A DNA stretch of 64,000 bases from Sequoia sempervirens (taxonomy: Eukaryota > Streptophyta > Pinopsida > Cupressales > Cupressaceae). The position numbers and the translations under genes are program-made. Numbering within the stretch: position 1 is the first letter of the stretch; every line of letters begins with the position of its first letter. A model generated the notes under the pieces. The model ran no database searches and was not told where the DNA came from. It saw only the letters and a program-made list of their open reading frames with translations. Below, piece after piece: positions 23,609 to 35,016 of the stretch. Location: NCBI GenBank assembly GCA_007258455.2, contig VDFB02321304.1:108382-172381 (forward strand), in the 5' to 3' direction.

Positions 23609-24205
23609 AGTGAAGGATTGACTTCAATTCACTATAGAATTTTATGTGAGCAAAATTTCACAGAATGGATCTCACCACTGGAAAGTAGACAAAATTCCCT
23701 TTCCAACGGTATCTTGATTGTCAATTTTCAATACCATGGCCAAAAGTTATGATTTTTTCAAAATACTAAATTTAGCCTACAGGAAATGGGTTTTCTAGCC
23801 AAAAAAAATCCTTTTGATTTGATTTCTGCAAAATCTGTTCACAATGAGTGAACAAAAACAGAAACCCAAAAATATCTTGAAGTTGAGAACAAAACCCAAA
23901 AATATTTTTTTGATCCAACAAGCAGAAAATGAAAAAATATTTTTTTTAACCTTCATCCAGAAGAAAAATGACGCATGCTGATTTTTTTTAGTGATTTTCT
24001 CTAGTTCTGTACAAGATATCAAAAATATAAAAAAGTACCCAGTTGATATTTCAACCCTGTCTACAAAACCCAGAAATCATTTTTCCTAGAACTGAGTGGA
24101 AGTTGGATTTCTGAAGCAAAAATGAAAAATAGCTGCTTGCATCCAACAAGACTTTCATGCCAAAAACTGATCTCTCATATCTGGGAAGAAGTCTGCAGCA
24201 CTGAA

Positions 24206-24217
24206 GGTCTGATACCA
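24206..24217 (-). promoter_or_regulatory. primer-binding site, tRNA-iMet type
   Basis: On the minus strand it reads TGGTATCAGACC, one substitution from the standard iMet site, directly abutting the LTR. Confidence 0.75.
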
Positions 24218-24641
24218 TGTAGGAGTTTAGGTGAACTCCTCAAACACCCCAGAATCTCCCGCAAGACAAAACTTCTATAAGAGAGAAATGACAAAGATAT
24301 CATGCTATTATTAAGATGCAAGGATGCCAAATTGAATATGACATGATTACAAATGTACAAAATTCCTGAATATATAGGCATGAGAGAAAACTTAAGATGC
24401 ATGAGATGTTGTCATGTGTCATAATCTAACAACATGTGAACCTTATCTAGATGATTATTAAATGTTGAGATAAGTTCTAGAAAGACAACTCATCTTCTAG
24501 AAGGAATCTTATCCCACCAAACAAGGAAGGGAATATTTCTCTACTTATTAAATGATTTATCTAATAATGCAACCTAGGACTTAATGAAATATGACCTAAG
24601 TTAACTTATGCTAGTGTAATAATTAATTAATTATACTAACA
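24218..24641 (-). repeat. LTR of the copia-like fragment (424 bp)
   Basis: On the minus strand it begins TGTTAGTATAATTAATTA and ends ACTCCTACA (TG...CA). Its start resembles the copia LTR at 1,783-2,210, so the two may be related families. Confidence 0.75.
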
Positions 24642-24779
24642 AAAATTGTATCTCTTTATGAAACAACTTTGAATGATGTGGCAACTTTAATTCATAAACC
24701 AAATCCAACTAATCTTGACATTACTTTTCATCAACATGAGCTCCCTTCTTTGGAGTTGTGAAAACAAAGTGATGCTTTC

Positions 24780-25640
24780 ATGATCATTGTTCAATACAAA
24801 TGAGCAGGCATAAATTGAACTCTTATCGACAATGGTTATGCTCTTAATGTGTGTGAAGTGAGTCTCCTTGATCGATTAGAAGTTGATATATCCCACATCA
24901 TACCTGATTTTGTCTCTATTCAAGGATTTGATAATTCAACAAAGAAACCGCTCAGTGTAATCACTTTACCTATTATAGTCGGGGTGGTTACTTTGCAAAC
25001 TCCTATTCATGTCATGCCTTATGATCTCTCGTACAATCTTCTTTTAGGAAAACCATGGATTCATGAGATGAATGCAGTGCCTTCCACCCTTCATCGTATA
25101 ATGAAATATGTCTATAATAATAACATTTATCAAGTTGAAGCAGATCCTGAGCCTGAAAGTTGCTTGAACCTTGAAAAAGGGGTTACAAGTCCTCTCACAA
25201 CCTTGATTCCAACATCCAACATAGATCCTCTTGAAATTGAACATAACAAAGAGGAATTGCGATCTCAATTATTTGGTGACAATTGGGGGTCCTTAGAATT
25301 CACACCCTCGTTTATGGGAAAATACACACTCACACAAAAGAAAGATGAGACACAAGAACAATCAACCATCATGTACACACAAAACTCAAACACCTTTTCC
25401 AAAGCATCGACCTCAACCACTTTAGACAATGCACAAATTCTATAATCACCCCTGATGAACACAAACAACCACCTGATTCCCAAACACTACAAAAAATTTA
25501 TGGAAAATGATATGACTTTATGAAACAATTAGGGTATAATGGAAAAGGTTGTGGTGCTCACAACCAAGGTATCTGCACCCCTATAGAACTTAACACACAA
25601 CAAACAACTCATGGTTTTGGTTATTCTCCTTCACTCAACA
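24780..25640 (+). pseudogene. retropepsin plus G-patch remnant of element 2
   Basis: The frame reads TLIDNGYALNVCEVSLLDRL at about 24,816-24,875, the D-[ST/N]-G active-site loop of a plant gypsy protease subgroup that uses DNG. YNLLLGKPWIHEMNAVPSTL, at about 25,032-25,091, is the flap-distal box of the same family. An acidic linker follows. After a stop at 25,443-25,445 the text FMKQLGYNGKGCGAHNQGI (about 25,518-25,575) fits a G-patch, an RNA-binding glycine motif known after protease in such elements. Stops at TGA and TAG codons upstream and near 25,510, and the lack of RT behind it, make this a pseudogene. Confidence 0.7.
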
Positions 25641-26932
25641 TCAATAATATCACACAAGATTTTTCCAACATTCCCCCTTATTCACATCAATAACCTTAGT
25701 TGCTGCTCCTTTCCATGTAATAGTTGTAGGATAATCAAATTCTCACTATTGCATGTCTTGCATCCATCACAAGGGGCAGCATACCTTCAACCACTTTAGG
25801 CTCACCTTTGACCTGCACTACGTGGGAGGCAAAGAGTTAGAAAGCCTTATCCGCGTATGTCACTTGTCGTTGTCTCTTTTGACTACTTGTTAACCTTTCA
25901 TGAACATATAAAGAGAAAGCTTGAGATGTGGACAACATGTCTTATGATTGACTTGCATGTGACATACTACCTTTCTTCATGATTCAACTTATCGAAAACA
26001 TATCACTTGTCATAGGTCTTTCTGAATAAGCTCTCATGATCTCCCTTCCTCTCTTCTACTTTAAAGAAATTGCTCATAGAACAATGTGTAGCAATTCCTT
26101 TAAAGTGGGGGGAATACAATACCATAATTCATTTGTATTATTGGTTCCTAGTGTATCCTTGTCATTTGTGTGATACCTTCATCACTTTGTGGATGACATG
26201 GGGTTTGATGTCCTTCATAAGTGTGATCTATCTTAGCAAATTACATTCTTCTTTGTGTTTTGATGCAACACACTGCATCCCCTAAGTTGTGAATATACTA
26301 TTCTATGATTGGTCCTCTCTTGGAGACATTAGACACAATTTTCCCTAAGTGATTGACCTTACATAAACTAAACAAGACTCCCTTGAACATATTTCACATT
26401 ACATTTTTGGCATTCTCATTCGAACACCTTGCATAACACAACTTGCATGCCTATGGAGCCGTCTTACTTGTTTGGCCACCTTGCATAACACAACTTGCAT
26501 TCCTATGGTGCCATCATATTTTTCTTGTCTCATGAAACTTAAACTGACATATACATTTCATTTGGCTTTTTCGCACCTTGTTAAAGTTATCAAGCAGTAT
26601 AGCTTTAACATGGTTAAGCGGGAAGCCCAACTAGCAGCATGACTTTTCCCCATAGCCACCTTTGTGCTTTGTGAGTGCATACCAACTAGCATATGTATCT
26701 TACTTTTTGGGCTTTCTCACCCCGCAAAAACCTAGTTATGTGGCCCCAGAGTGAGTATCCAGTTTGGCCTTTCTCACCCGGCAGACAACCAAGAAGTTTC
26801 GTCGGCCTAGAGTGAGTACATATTTTCTATCTTTCCTTTGTATGATTTTTTATCTTGGGGGCTTTCCCTACATGTGGATCTCTCTTGAATAGCTACTTTA
26901 GTGTGATTTTGAAGTAGGTTCATCCTCTCAAT
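25641..26932 (+). other. non-coding 3' part of element 2 with short duplications
   Basis: No RT, RNase H or integrase text is found. A 52-bp duplication starts CACCTTGCATAACACAACTT at 26,425 and 26,477. Another pair around 26,700-26,820 repeats CTTTCTCACCC...AGAGTGAGTA. This is where pol should be, so a large deletion is likely. Confidence 0.5.
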
Positions 26933-26947
26933 AAAGTGGGGGCTAAA
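26933..26947 (+). promoter_or_regulatory. polypurine tract of element 2
   Basis: AAAGTGGGGGCTAAA directly precedes the 3' LTR. Such tracts prime plus-strand cDNA, and this one sets the element orientation. Confidence 0.8.
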
Positions 26948-27466
26948 TGTGTCATAGAAAAATGGACCCTTTTCTTGACATGGGATTAAATGGACCTAAC
27001 CCTAAATCTAGTGTTGTGAGGTATTTTATGCATCCACACTAGGTCTTGGATGCTTGCAAATCAAATAGCATTCTTTTAATGACATCTTGTAAAGGAATTT
27101 CATGCTTTTCTAGACTTAATTAACTTATTCAACAATATAAAATGTGTTTAATAACATTATTATACTAATCTAGAAGGTTCTTAATGCAAACTTAATGATA
27201 AACTAGTGTTGTAGTGTGTTTTACACATTCACATTGATTCTTGTTCCTTCCTAGGCTATGTGGAACTAATTTTAGTGTTGTAAAGTGTATTTAATCACAC
27301 TTTCACATTGATTTATGTTTCCCAAGCCCTATTTAACATTTACATCATCGCTAATTGACCCATATTGTGAATCCTAAGGATTTTATTAATCAAATATCTG
27401 ACAAGATGGTAATTTAAACCCTATTTCATGATTCCTTGGCTTCTTAAGTGTCGAAATGGCCCCTAT

Positions 27467-27583
27467 GGGACCCATTCTCCATGCATGGTGAATCAGTCCC
27501 ATCTAGGTGGGACCCATTCTCCATGCATGGTGAATCAGTCCCATCTAGGTGGGACCCATTCTCCATGTGTGGTGAATGAGTCC
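27467..27583. repeat. 34-nt hairpin modules, tandem triplet (3' LTR)
   Basis: Three modules start at 27,467, 27,509 and 27,551, an exact 42-bp period. Left arm GGGACCCATTCTCC, right arm GGTGAATCAGTCCC (last copy GGTGAATGAGTCC). Confidence 0.9.
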
Positions 27584-28239
27584 TATCTAACCCCCATTTT
27601 GACCCTTAAGTGGGAAAAACTAAAATTTAAAGTTTATTTTCACTCCATGTCAGCCTGTGATGTAGTATTATCAGGTAATAAGGAACACTTGTCTATAAAT
27701 AAGCATTTTTATCCTCATTTTACATCCATTATCTCATTCATGCATATCTTATCATTGTTCATCCACTAATCTTTCATCTCAAGTCAAGCAACTTAGGGTT
27801 TCTCCATTAGAAGTCTTCAAGTTAGCATTATAAAGCATTCAAGGGTTGAATCTTCATGTATTGTTTTAGACTTACAAGATCAATCATCATTTTAAGGTAA
27901 TTTATTTCATTATTTCATGTTTCATTCCTTTCTTTTATCAATTTGGTTTAATTACCTAAACAAGGTTTGACCAAGGCAAACCCCCATGCCCTAACAATCA
28001 ATAATTTATCTTTCTTGTATTGTTTGTATGTAGATTTAGGACTCTTGGAGGCTTAAGAATCATTGAAGATTATATTTCAAATTCATTCAAATCATCTCTT
28101 CATCATTCAAGTCAAAATATCAACAAATAGTCACTTTTAGGCCCGAATACGATAGTTTTGGAAGTGAACACCTATAGGGCATCAAAGTGTAGATCGGAAG
28201 CTCCAAAATCCACCTTTGAAAAATCAAAAATTCAAAAGT

Positions 28240-28272
28240 GGACTGATTCACCATGGGTGGTGAATGAGTCCC
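28240..28272. repeat. 34-nt-type hairpin module (3' LTR)
   Basis: Arms GGACTGATTCACC and GGTGAATGAGTCC around ATGGGT, with a single mismatch in the arm. Confidence 0.85.
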
Positions 28273-28353
28273 ACTCTAGGGTCAAATTTTGGTTTTCTAC
28301 ATTTTTGGATACCCTTTTGTCTAAAATAGGCTATGGTTCAATTTTGCAAAACT

Positions 28354-28387
28354 GGGACTGATTCGCCCAGAATGGCGAATGAGTCCC
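28354..28387. repeat. 34-nt hairpin module (3' LTR)
   Basis: Arms GGGACTGATTCGCC and GGCGAATGAGTCCC, paired at 13 of 14 positions with a G-G mismatch at position 7. Confidence 0.9.
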
Positions 28388-28752
28388 ACTAGGCCTAAAT
28401 TTCAGCATCAGTAGTGTTTTAGAAGTAATTTCCAATCTCCCTCAAGATGCCAGGTGCACATTTCCAGTTTGATTCATTCCTGTTAAGTTTTGTATTCATT
28501 CCTAGTTCATTGTTGCATTACACAATGTGTTTTCAAACAAGTTATTTTCTTTTATTTTCTATTCATTAGTCAATCAATTTTATTAGTTTCTTGCATTCAA
28601 AAATTACATTTAGGCATATTTCATTCATATTCCATCCATATTGCATTGACTTTGAATGTAACATAAGCATTTTGGGACGTAAATCTCTCTCTTTCTAGGT
28701 GAAAAATCTTAGGAAGAGAGCAAGTATCCGTTGGGTCCCAAAATCTATGTCA

Positions 28753-30184
28753 TAAGTAGGGTAATAAAAAAGGCCAAATAGCTCAACTCTCTACCTTTTT
28801 ATTGGTGGATCCTTAGGAGGAGATAGTTCCCTGGCAGGAGATTCAATCTCTGTTATTTGAGGGGTGGAAGAATGTGTTTGTGACAATGGTGGTAGTTGTT
28901 GTTGGGGAGAAGGTGACCTTGACTCCTTTGATTGTTTGGGAGTGGCAATTGTCACCTGCTTCTTTACAGTTCTCTTCCTCCTTGCATATATGTGTACCTT
29001 CTTTTGAGTTGGTAAGTTATCCTTTCTTCTACCATAGGGTTCTTCCCCTTATCATGTTCTTTAGTGACCACAACCTTTCCCTTATCCATAATCGTTCTTT
29101 CCTCTTTTAAAGTTGTAAAAAATTTATCAAAATTTTGCATAACTATTTCCACTCTTAAAAATACATCCTTAATATCAGACAAGGCCTCAAATTGATGGTC
29201 TTTCACCCACTTGGATCTTTCCAAATTCTTAAAAACAATCCATTTCCTTATCCTATCATGTCCTTAGGGAAAGAAAAAGTATGCATAAACTTCCCTCCTT
29301 TTATTCTATACAACAATCAAACCATAAAACCCTCAGGGTCATAGCTCCTATATGCTTGGAATTTCATTGCATAGGGCTTTATATTGTTAAGGAGATTCTT
29401 CCATCCATTGGTTATCATAACAAAATCTAAGAATATTGTGTAGGTATGGAAAAAGGTTCCTTTCCTCATCTCAAACAAATAATTATCTTCAACATTACCC
29501 AACTACCACATGACCTCAAGGAATCCAATCCTTAGGGGTACATCCCTAGGAAGTACATGGGGTTTTTGTCTTGTTCTATATACTCTAATAATTGTTCAAT
29601 CTTGATTAGGGATTACATCCCCCCAATTGTGATTTATTTTCAAATCAAGCCTCCTTTCCACTAGCCTCAAGAAATCATGCAATTCAGGTGGAATACTTGG
29701 CATATCCACAATCATAGCTCTTTTTAACTTGGAGGAAAAAATATTTGTGGCAACCACAAAACTATTTTTCTTCTCATGCTTGTCCAACAATGGAGTCCAT
29801 GATTGATCAAGCATCACCACACCATCCTCCACTCTTTTCAAATCCGCATACTTACCAAAATAATTTTCATCCTTGTATGAGAACATGTGCATAAATAGAG
29901 AAAACCACCAAAATCTTACTATTGTTTCCCCATTCTTTAATGCTACCAAAATTTTGTGCATTTCTTCTGACAAGTATGTAGAAAAATCATACAAGGTGTT
30001 AATGTTTAGGTGTTGAATATTGGTAGCCATATACATTGGTGCAATTGGCATACTTGAAGATGGATCATACCCTAGAATTTGACATAGGGAATTGTTTTTT
30101 TGGAAATAGATAAGAAAATACTTGATTGGAAAAGGCTTTGTATCAAATGGCCCAAGTACATTTATATTTCCCCCCTTTCCTGAT
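28753..30184 (-). pseudogene. retroelement-borne unknown ORF, copy 2, middle piece
   Basis: I do not recognise a known domain. The longest open part (30,051-29,596) contains LNINTLYDFSTYLSEEMHKI, FWWFSLFMHMFSYKDENYFG and KINHNWGDVIPNQD, then a TGA-type break, TIIRVY and LPRDVPLRIGFLEV. The pattern NWGD...IRVY...LP...VP...I.F matches ORF copy 1 near 2,955-3,050. Next come LGNVEDNYLFEMRKGTFF (29,502-29,449), a charged helix with a KGKNP-type linker (29,224-28,964), and a Ser/Pro/Gln-rich end (IESPARELSPPKDPPIKR, about 28,840-28,790). It continues at 36,264 upstream and 19,173 downstream in the ancestral gene. Confidence 0.6.
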
Positions 30185-31409
30185 TGTATAGGAGTGAATT
30201 TTCACCCCTTGTGTAAATTCCCCTTTTGCATCCCTCCACCTTAGAAAATCAAACCCAAATGCAAAATTCCACATCACCCATCCGCCTCGCATCCACTTGG
30301 TGCTTGTATTTTGTGTTGGTGGGGGATTTTTTGTCAAGGATGTGAGCACGATGAATAGATGTTTATGTGGTGTGTTGTTGTCCCTAACAAATTCGTACCT
30401 CTAGATTCCACAGGGACGTTACATTCTCCATTGGGCATCAAGCATAATGCCTCTATATCAATCAGCTAACCCGAAAATGACTCTTTCCCTCTCATTTTGA
30501 TCTTGAAATTCCTATCTTTCTCATTTAGTCTATCTCTCTAGCAATTCATGAACTCTAGAGCATTCAACTTCATTCTCTTAGCATTTTCATAGAATTTTTC
30601 ATTGAGTAATTTTGTGCATCTTGCTACACTTTTTCCACCATTAGAGTTGTGACTTGGGGTCTCAAGGGACTGCTTCTTCGTTGTTGCGGCAGCGTAGACC
30701 TTACTAAGTTTGCAACCTCCTCTATGTGCTTGAGAGAACCTTGATTGGGAAGGTGATATTGTCTTTTGATTAATGTAGCATAGTGTCTTTGTTGTTTGGT
30801 TTCTTTCCTTTGTTCTCTTTATCACATTTGCTATATGATGGCTTTCCCTGTCCATGGAGGTGGAAACACCAAAGTAGGGGTTTGATTGAGGAAAACCCCT
30901 AACAGCCAAACATTTTTCCTCTCTTGGATATTTGTAGGTGTACGTGTATGTGGAGCTTGCTCGTGAGCTAGACCTTTAGTGAATTGGACTTTATCACCTT
31001 AGTTTTCATCCATCTTCTTTACCATCTTTGTAGTCATTTATCATACTTTATTATTCTATTTAGTTCATTAAACCTCATTTACTAGGCTTCCAATAGATTT
31101 TTTGGCACTCTACACTATACCTTTAAATTTTTGGCTAAATAGACACCAGTGTGTTGCACTGTCATCCCAAATATGTGTTTTCATCCTCAAACAGAGAGTT
31201 GTCTGACATATAGTCTGGGTTTCAAAAGATGGCTCATCTAGCCCCATTTAAACATTTAGATTAGCAGAGTGATGGAAGCTCTTGAGAGTGCTCTTCATTC
31301 TCTATCCTTGACCTAAGCACTCACGTCACTTGAGCTAAGATACAACATCCCTTTGCTCTCATCTCTCCATGACCTAGATCCTTGGTGTGGTTGGTCCCCC
31401 TACCTTCCA
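30185..31409 (+). repeat. 5' LTR of element 3 (1,225 bp)
   Basis: Begins TGTATAGGAGTGAATTTTCA and ends CCTACCTTCCA. Matched along its length by 35,017-36,263. Confidence 0.9.
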
Positions 31410-31413
31410 TTTT

Positions 31414-31432
31414 TGGTGAACTCAACGTGAAC
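31414..31432 (+). promoter_or_regulatory. primer-binding site of element 3, tRNA-Trp-like
   Basis: TGGTGAACTCAACGTGAAC starts five bases after the LTR. It resembles the complement of a plant tRNA-Trp 3' end with a few C-to-T/G-to-A changes; this assignment is from memory and tentative. Confidence 0.55.
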
Positions 31433-31734
31433 CATTTGGATTCCATTTAGTGGTGTTGAAAGTTCCTTTCCTTGTATCCTAGGAGTGTTGTGGGTGTGAG
31501 TGTTGTGAGGCACCTAGCCTTGTAACCATACGTAAAAACCCTAGTGGCATAGTTGGAAGGTTCCATAAGTGTCATAGAATGAAACCTTTATTGGGTCACT
31601 GTCCAATTGTGAAACCTTTAGGGTCTCTGTGAAATTCCTATATAGTATATGTGATGGCCTTCTTTTTGCACCTGCCCATCCCATCCATGCAACCTACGAG
31701 TAGTTATTCTAATATAACTTTCAACTCATAGGAC

Positions 31735-32283
31735 ATGTCAATGGGTTATAATAAAGAGCCATCTCCTCTATACATCCCCACACAAATCAACAGAAATGTT
31801 GTAACAGGTGTTCTTGTTGACCCAACATGTTGGGTGAATGTCATTACTGAGGAGATTATGTTAATCAATTTCCTGCACAAAGATGGGTATGATGCATCTA
31901 AGAGTACCATTTTTACACATAATAGACCTTTTGTACCTCCCTTTGATTGCATCACCTCGTTGGTCCTTGTTGGACCTAAATTAGTGAACTTTCTTTTTGA
32001 CATAATCCCAAGGTTTGAACTCTTTAGGGTGAAACTAGGTATCCCCTGGTTGGTCACTATGAATGTAGTTTCCTTGGTCATGCATAAGTGTTTGAAATTT
32101 ATCCATGAGTGTACAGTTCATGTAATCCATGACACCGGATATAAACCACTAGTTGCACGTGGTAGCTATTCACTGGATCACTTTTGGCCTACACCCATTG
32201 GTCTTCTTCCTCTTAAGATGGACCTCTTGTACCGAACCTATGAGAAGTACAAGAAGGGGCACTTCACAACTAAGGTGAGATAA
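31735..32283 (+). pseudogene. retropepsin-like protease remnant of element 3
   Basis: An open frame of 182 codons. GVLVDPTCWVNVI at residues 25-37 sits where the family has a DTG or DSG active-site loop; here it is D-P-T, so the catalytic Gly is lost. LGIPWLVTMNVVSLVMHKCL near residues 103-122 is the second conserved box, and KFIHECTVHVIHDT follows. The length past the active site fits a gypsy protease. The start at 31,735 is only the first open codon after a stop; the polyprotein probably began earlier. No RT text follows, so this was a Gag-protease type non-autonomous element or an internally deleted one. Confidence 0.65.
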
Positions 32284-33008
32284 CCTCCATCTCCTTATGC
32301 TATCTTGCATAGGGCTTGCTTGAAAGCTGACAATGATGCCACTTGGCTTAGAAAAGGGAGGAAGAGAAGTGTACTCAAGGTTTTTCTTCCTCCACTTATG
32401 TTGTCTTGCATACTACTTCCTCTCACCCTATTGTGGCGTCATCAGATTCTACTCCTAAGTAATTAATAAAGAATCCTATGGTGCTCGCTTGGAGAAATAC
32501 CAAGAATCCAACATTTGAACATACCATTCTACCTATGGTGACTAGGCCCATTTAGTAAGGTAAGAGGAAGGCTCCCCATGGGGAGTCCTCTATGGCCTCC
32601 TACCACTCCTGTCTCCAAGGTAGTGAATGGGAAGAGGCCTGCCACCAAGGAATCTCCGCTATTCCTCCATCTCCTCCTCCTACTCCCATCTAGGAGTCTC
32701 TCCCTCTATCAAAAATGGTCGTGATGGACATTTTGATGGCCGAGCAGGAGCCTTTTGCTCCATCCTAGCTCCTGGCCTCTAGCTCCTAGAGTCATAGGAA
32801 CCACCTTGCGCATGAGCGCAAGCATTGGTGAAAAGATCTAGCTGTTGAGCAGGCCACTTTCTAGAGGAAAGAAGGGTAGTCAATAGCCCCTCTTTCAAGG
32901 CTTATTTTTGTGTCCTTTCCCATCCCCTTTGCTTCAACTTAGTCAGTCTTGGTGCTACTTCTAGCTACTGTTGCAAGCATAAACATCCCTAATCCTAAAA
33001 AGGTGTAG
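32284..33008 (+). other. internal region of element 3, no clear gene
   Basis: Short broken frames only, C/T-rich (CCTCCT, TCTCCTCC). Possibly the continuation of a decayed Pro/Ser-rich polyprotein. Confidence 0.4.
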
Positions 33009-33658
33009 GTGTTTATTGCTCCTTTAGTTGAGCCACCCCTTTTGATGTCCTTCCCAAACATCCCACCGTTCTCAAATCCCATGGACATGTTGAACACTTT
33101 GGTGGTGTCCACTACAGTATTTTCCTCCTCCTCTACACCTTTTGCCTCATCTATGGGGATCTCGCACCCTCTAATGAAGTGGAAAATGGAAGAAGGCCCA
33201 GAGAGTAATGGGGGTCAAAAGAGGAGTCCACCTTGTTTAGAGGGTGGTGCTGCATTAGCATGTGTCATCCTATGACAAAGGAAGTTCCACCATCCCCTGA
33301 GTTCGTCACTACTCCCGAATCTCTCAGTGAGCCTAGGAGTGGATCTCAGGTGCCATCTCCCTTGTCTGATGAAGTAACACATGGCACTCCAGTGAAGTGC
33401 ATGTTTAATTCTTTGGATGAGGTTCTAGCCCTTTCAATGATCTTTGCAAAGTCATTGACCTTTGCCACATAGGAAATGAGCAGAGGATACCTTGAAGAGT
33501 CTCCTTCCTATGCTGTTGTTGTGGGGGGGTCGGAGGGTTCCCCCCTTGACATTCCACCCTTGCAGGCTCATTTGTCTTCCCTATATAATGATCTAGATTG
33601 GGAGTTTGATGACCTCTTGGTTGATGAGTGTTATGGGGTGCCACTTCTTTATCTATAG
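33009..33658 (+). pseudogene. unrecognised coding-like remnant of element 3
   Basis: No family recognised. Three overlapping frames (33,009-33,275, 33,233-33,472, 33,476-33,658) read like one protein broken by two shifts and a stop. The text is Ser/Pro/Glu-rich (PPSPEFVTTPESLSEPRSGS), then hydrophobic (LDEVLALSMIFAKSLTFAT), and ends ARFLD-like with an acidic stretch LYNDLDWEFDDLLVDECYG before TAG. It lies behind the protease remnant and may be the C-terminal end of the polyprotein of a non-autonomous element. Confidence 0.35.
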
Positions 33659-35002
33659 TGTATTTTGTGTGTGTGTGTTCCTAGATGACCCTTCTCACCC
33701 TCATAGGTGCTTGTATAAAGGAGTGATTATGTGTCGTACAACTTCCTCTATTTGTTGCATCATTCTTCCTCTATTGTGTGTATTGATTTTTGACAATTGG
33801 GGATGATGAAAAGTGTTGGGGGAATTTATACTTACCATCCATGTTGACCTAATTTATTTTTTTGTCTTCTTGTATATTCTTTACATGGTTTGATATAGTA
33901 GGGTGTTGATGACAACTCATTAATATACTATTATTATACTTATATATATTTATGAGAACCTTTGACCCTAAAATATTAGATCTCCCCTATGTCTCTTGTT
34001 CATGATGTTACTATTTTTATTTTCCTCTTTTATCTTTCTCTCTTCGTTGCTTGAGTCATGACGTTGTGTTGCTCATGTGTTGTCCCTCATGTGTGCGACA
34101 AGATTACCATGGTGACATCTCTCTATGTTTCAGGGGCCACAACATCACTTTTTTATTCTTATTTTTCTCTCCTTAGGATGTCATGTACTGTTGCATTCAG
34201 CATGCACCATCCTAAGGGGGGGATATCATGTCAATTTTGATTTTCAAAAATCACATTCTCAACAAGGATCCCTAGTGGAACATGTTTCCTTCATCATGGG
34301 TTCGTAAAGAAAGAACTTGAGGGACTTTCCTTCATCAGTAGTTTTTCCTGTGGGAGAAACCTCAACCTTCCCCTCGCAAGGGGGCATTTTCTTCATTTCA
34401 AATTCCTTGGTGAAGTGAACATCTTTTGAAAGGATTCCTTGATGTTGAATTGATTTACAAAAAACACTCACTTTTAAACAGTGCATCCCTTGAGTGTACC
34501 CATTTTGTTTTGAAGGGTTCCCAAGGGACCCCTTTGAAAGTTATTCCTTCAATTTTTGACTGTCTACTTGTTTTCCTACATGGTAGCTTTCTATTTTCTG
34601 AAAAAATTTATCTACATATTAACATGTTGCTTTGTAGGTGCACTTGTGAAGCTGCTTTCTAGTCTAACTTTGTAGAGTCTCCTTAACTAGGCTTCCTTCT
34701 GGAGAGAGTACCTGGGAATCCCTTCTTTGCAGGTTTGAGGTCCTATAAAGTGCTTGCATCCTACAGGATTTGTCCATCGTTGGTCTGCAGACCTTTGGTG
34801 TACTTTGTGCAACTCTATAGTTTTGAGGAGTTATGGAGTCCTTTGTTTGAACCTCCTCAGGGGAGAGTACATGTGGAGTCCATTTTCCTGCCCTGCACTT
34901 TCAAGCTCTCCAGATCATGGTCTTCTTCCTTGATGGTTCAAGTATACATTCCTAACTCTTTAGTCTACTTTACCAAACACTCATTGACACTCATGCTCGC
35001 TG
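33659..35002 (+). other. 3' internal part of element 3, no gene seen
   Basis: T-rich sequence with a GT run near 33,668-33,680. No protein family recognised. It leads into the polypurine tract at 35,003. Confidence 0.4.
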
Positions 35003-35016
35003 AAGTAGGGGAAAAA
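35003..35016 (+). promoter_or_regulatory. polypurine tract of element 3
   Basis: AAGTAGGGGAAAAA immediately before the 3' LTR; it fixes the plus orientation. Confidence 0.85.

Larger units (their letters stand above)
22267..24641 (-). mobile_element. copia-like fragment inserted in element 2
   Basis: On the minus strand this has an LTR (24,641-24,218), a primer site TGGTATCAGACC just inside it, a leader of about 0.6 kb and gag-like text down to about 22,270. No pol and no second LTR are present, so it is either a non-autonomous element or a truncated one. The left limit is set by where element 2 coding text stops, and is approximate. Confidence 0.55.
19174..28752 (+). mobile_element. element 2: gypsy-class LTR element, gutted
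   Basis: Two direct LTRs (19,174-20,956 and 26,948-28,752) flank about 6 kb. A polypurine tract (AAAGTGGGGGCTAAA, 26,933-26,947) directly precedes the right LTR and fixes the plus orientation. Inside are an unrecognised acidic ORF, a copia-like insertion, and protease plus G-patch remnants; RT, RNase H and integrase are absent, so it could not move by itself. It splits the minus-strand ORF copy 2. Clear target duplications are not seen (AATAG left, TAAGT right), and no primer site is obvious after the left LTR. Confidence 0.85.
26948..28752 (+). repeat. 3' LTR of element 2 (1,805 bp)
   Basis: Direct repeat of 19,174-20,956, with the same TGTGTCATAG start and ATGTCA end. It is longer mainly because the 42-bp hairpin unit is present three times rather than twice. 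Confidence 0.9.

Noticed and set aside
19716..28387. CRISPR-like array from the regularly repeated palindromes
   Set aside because: Units lie in eukaryotic LTRs, spacing is irregular except in one 42-bp tandem, and no unique spacers exist.
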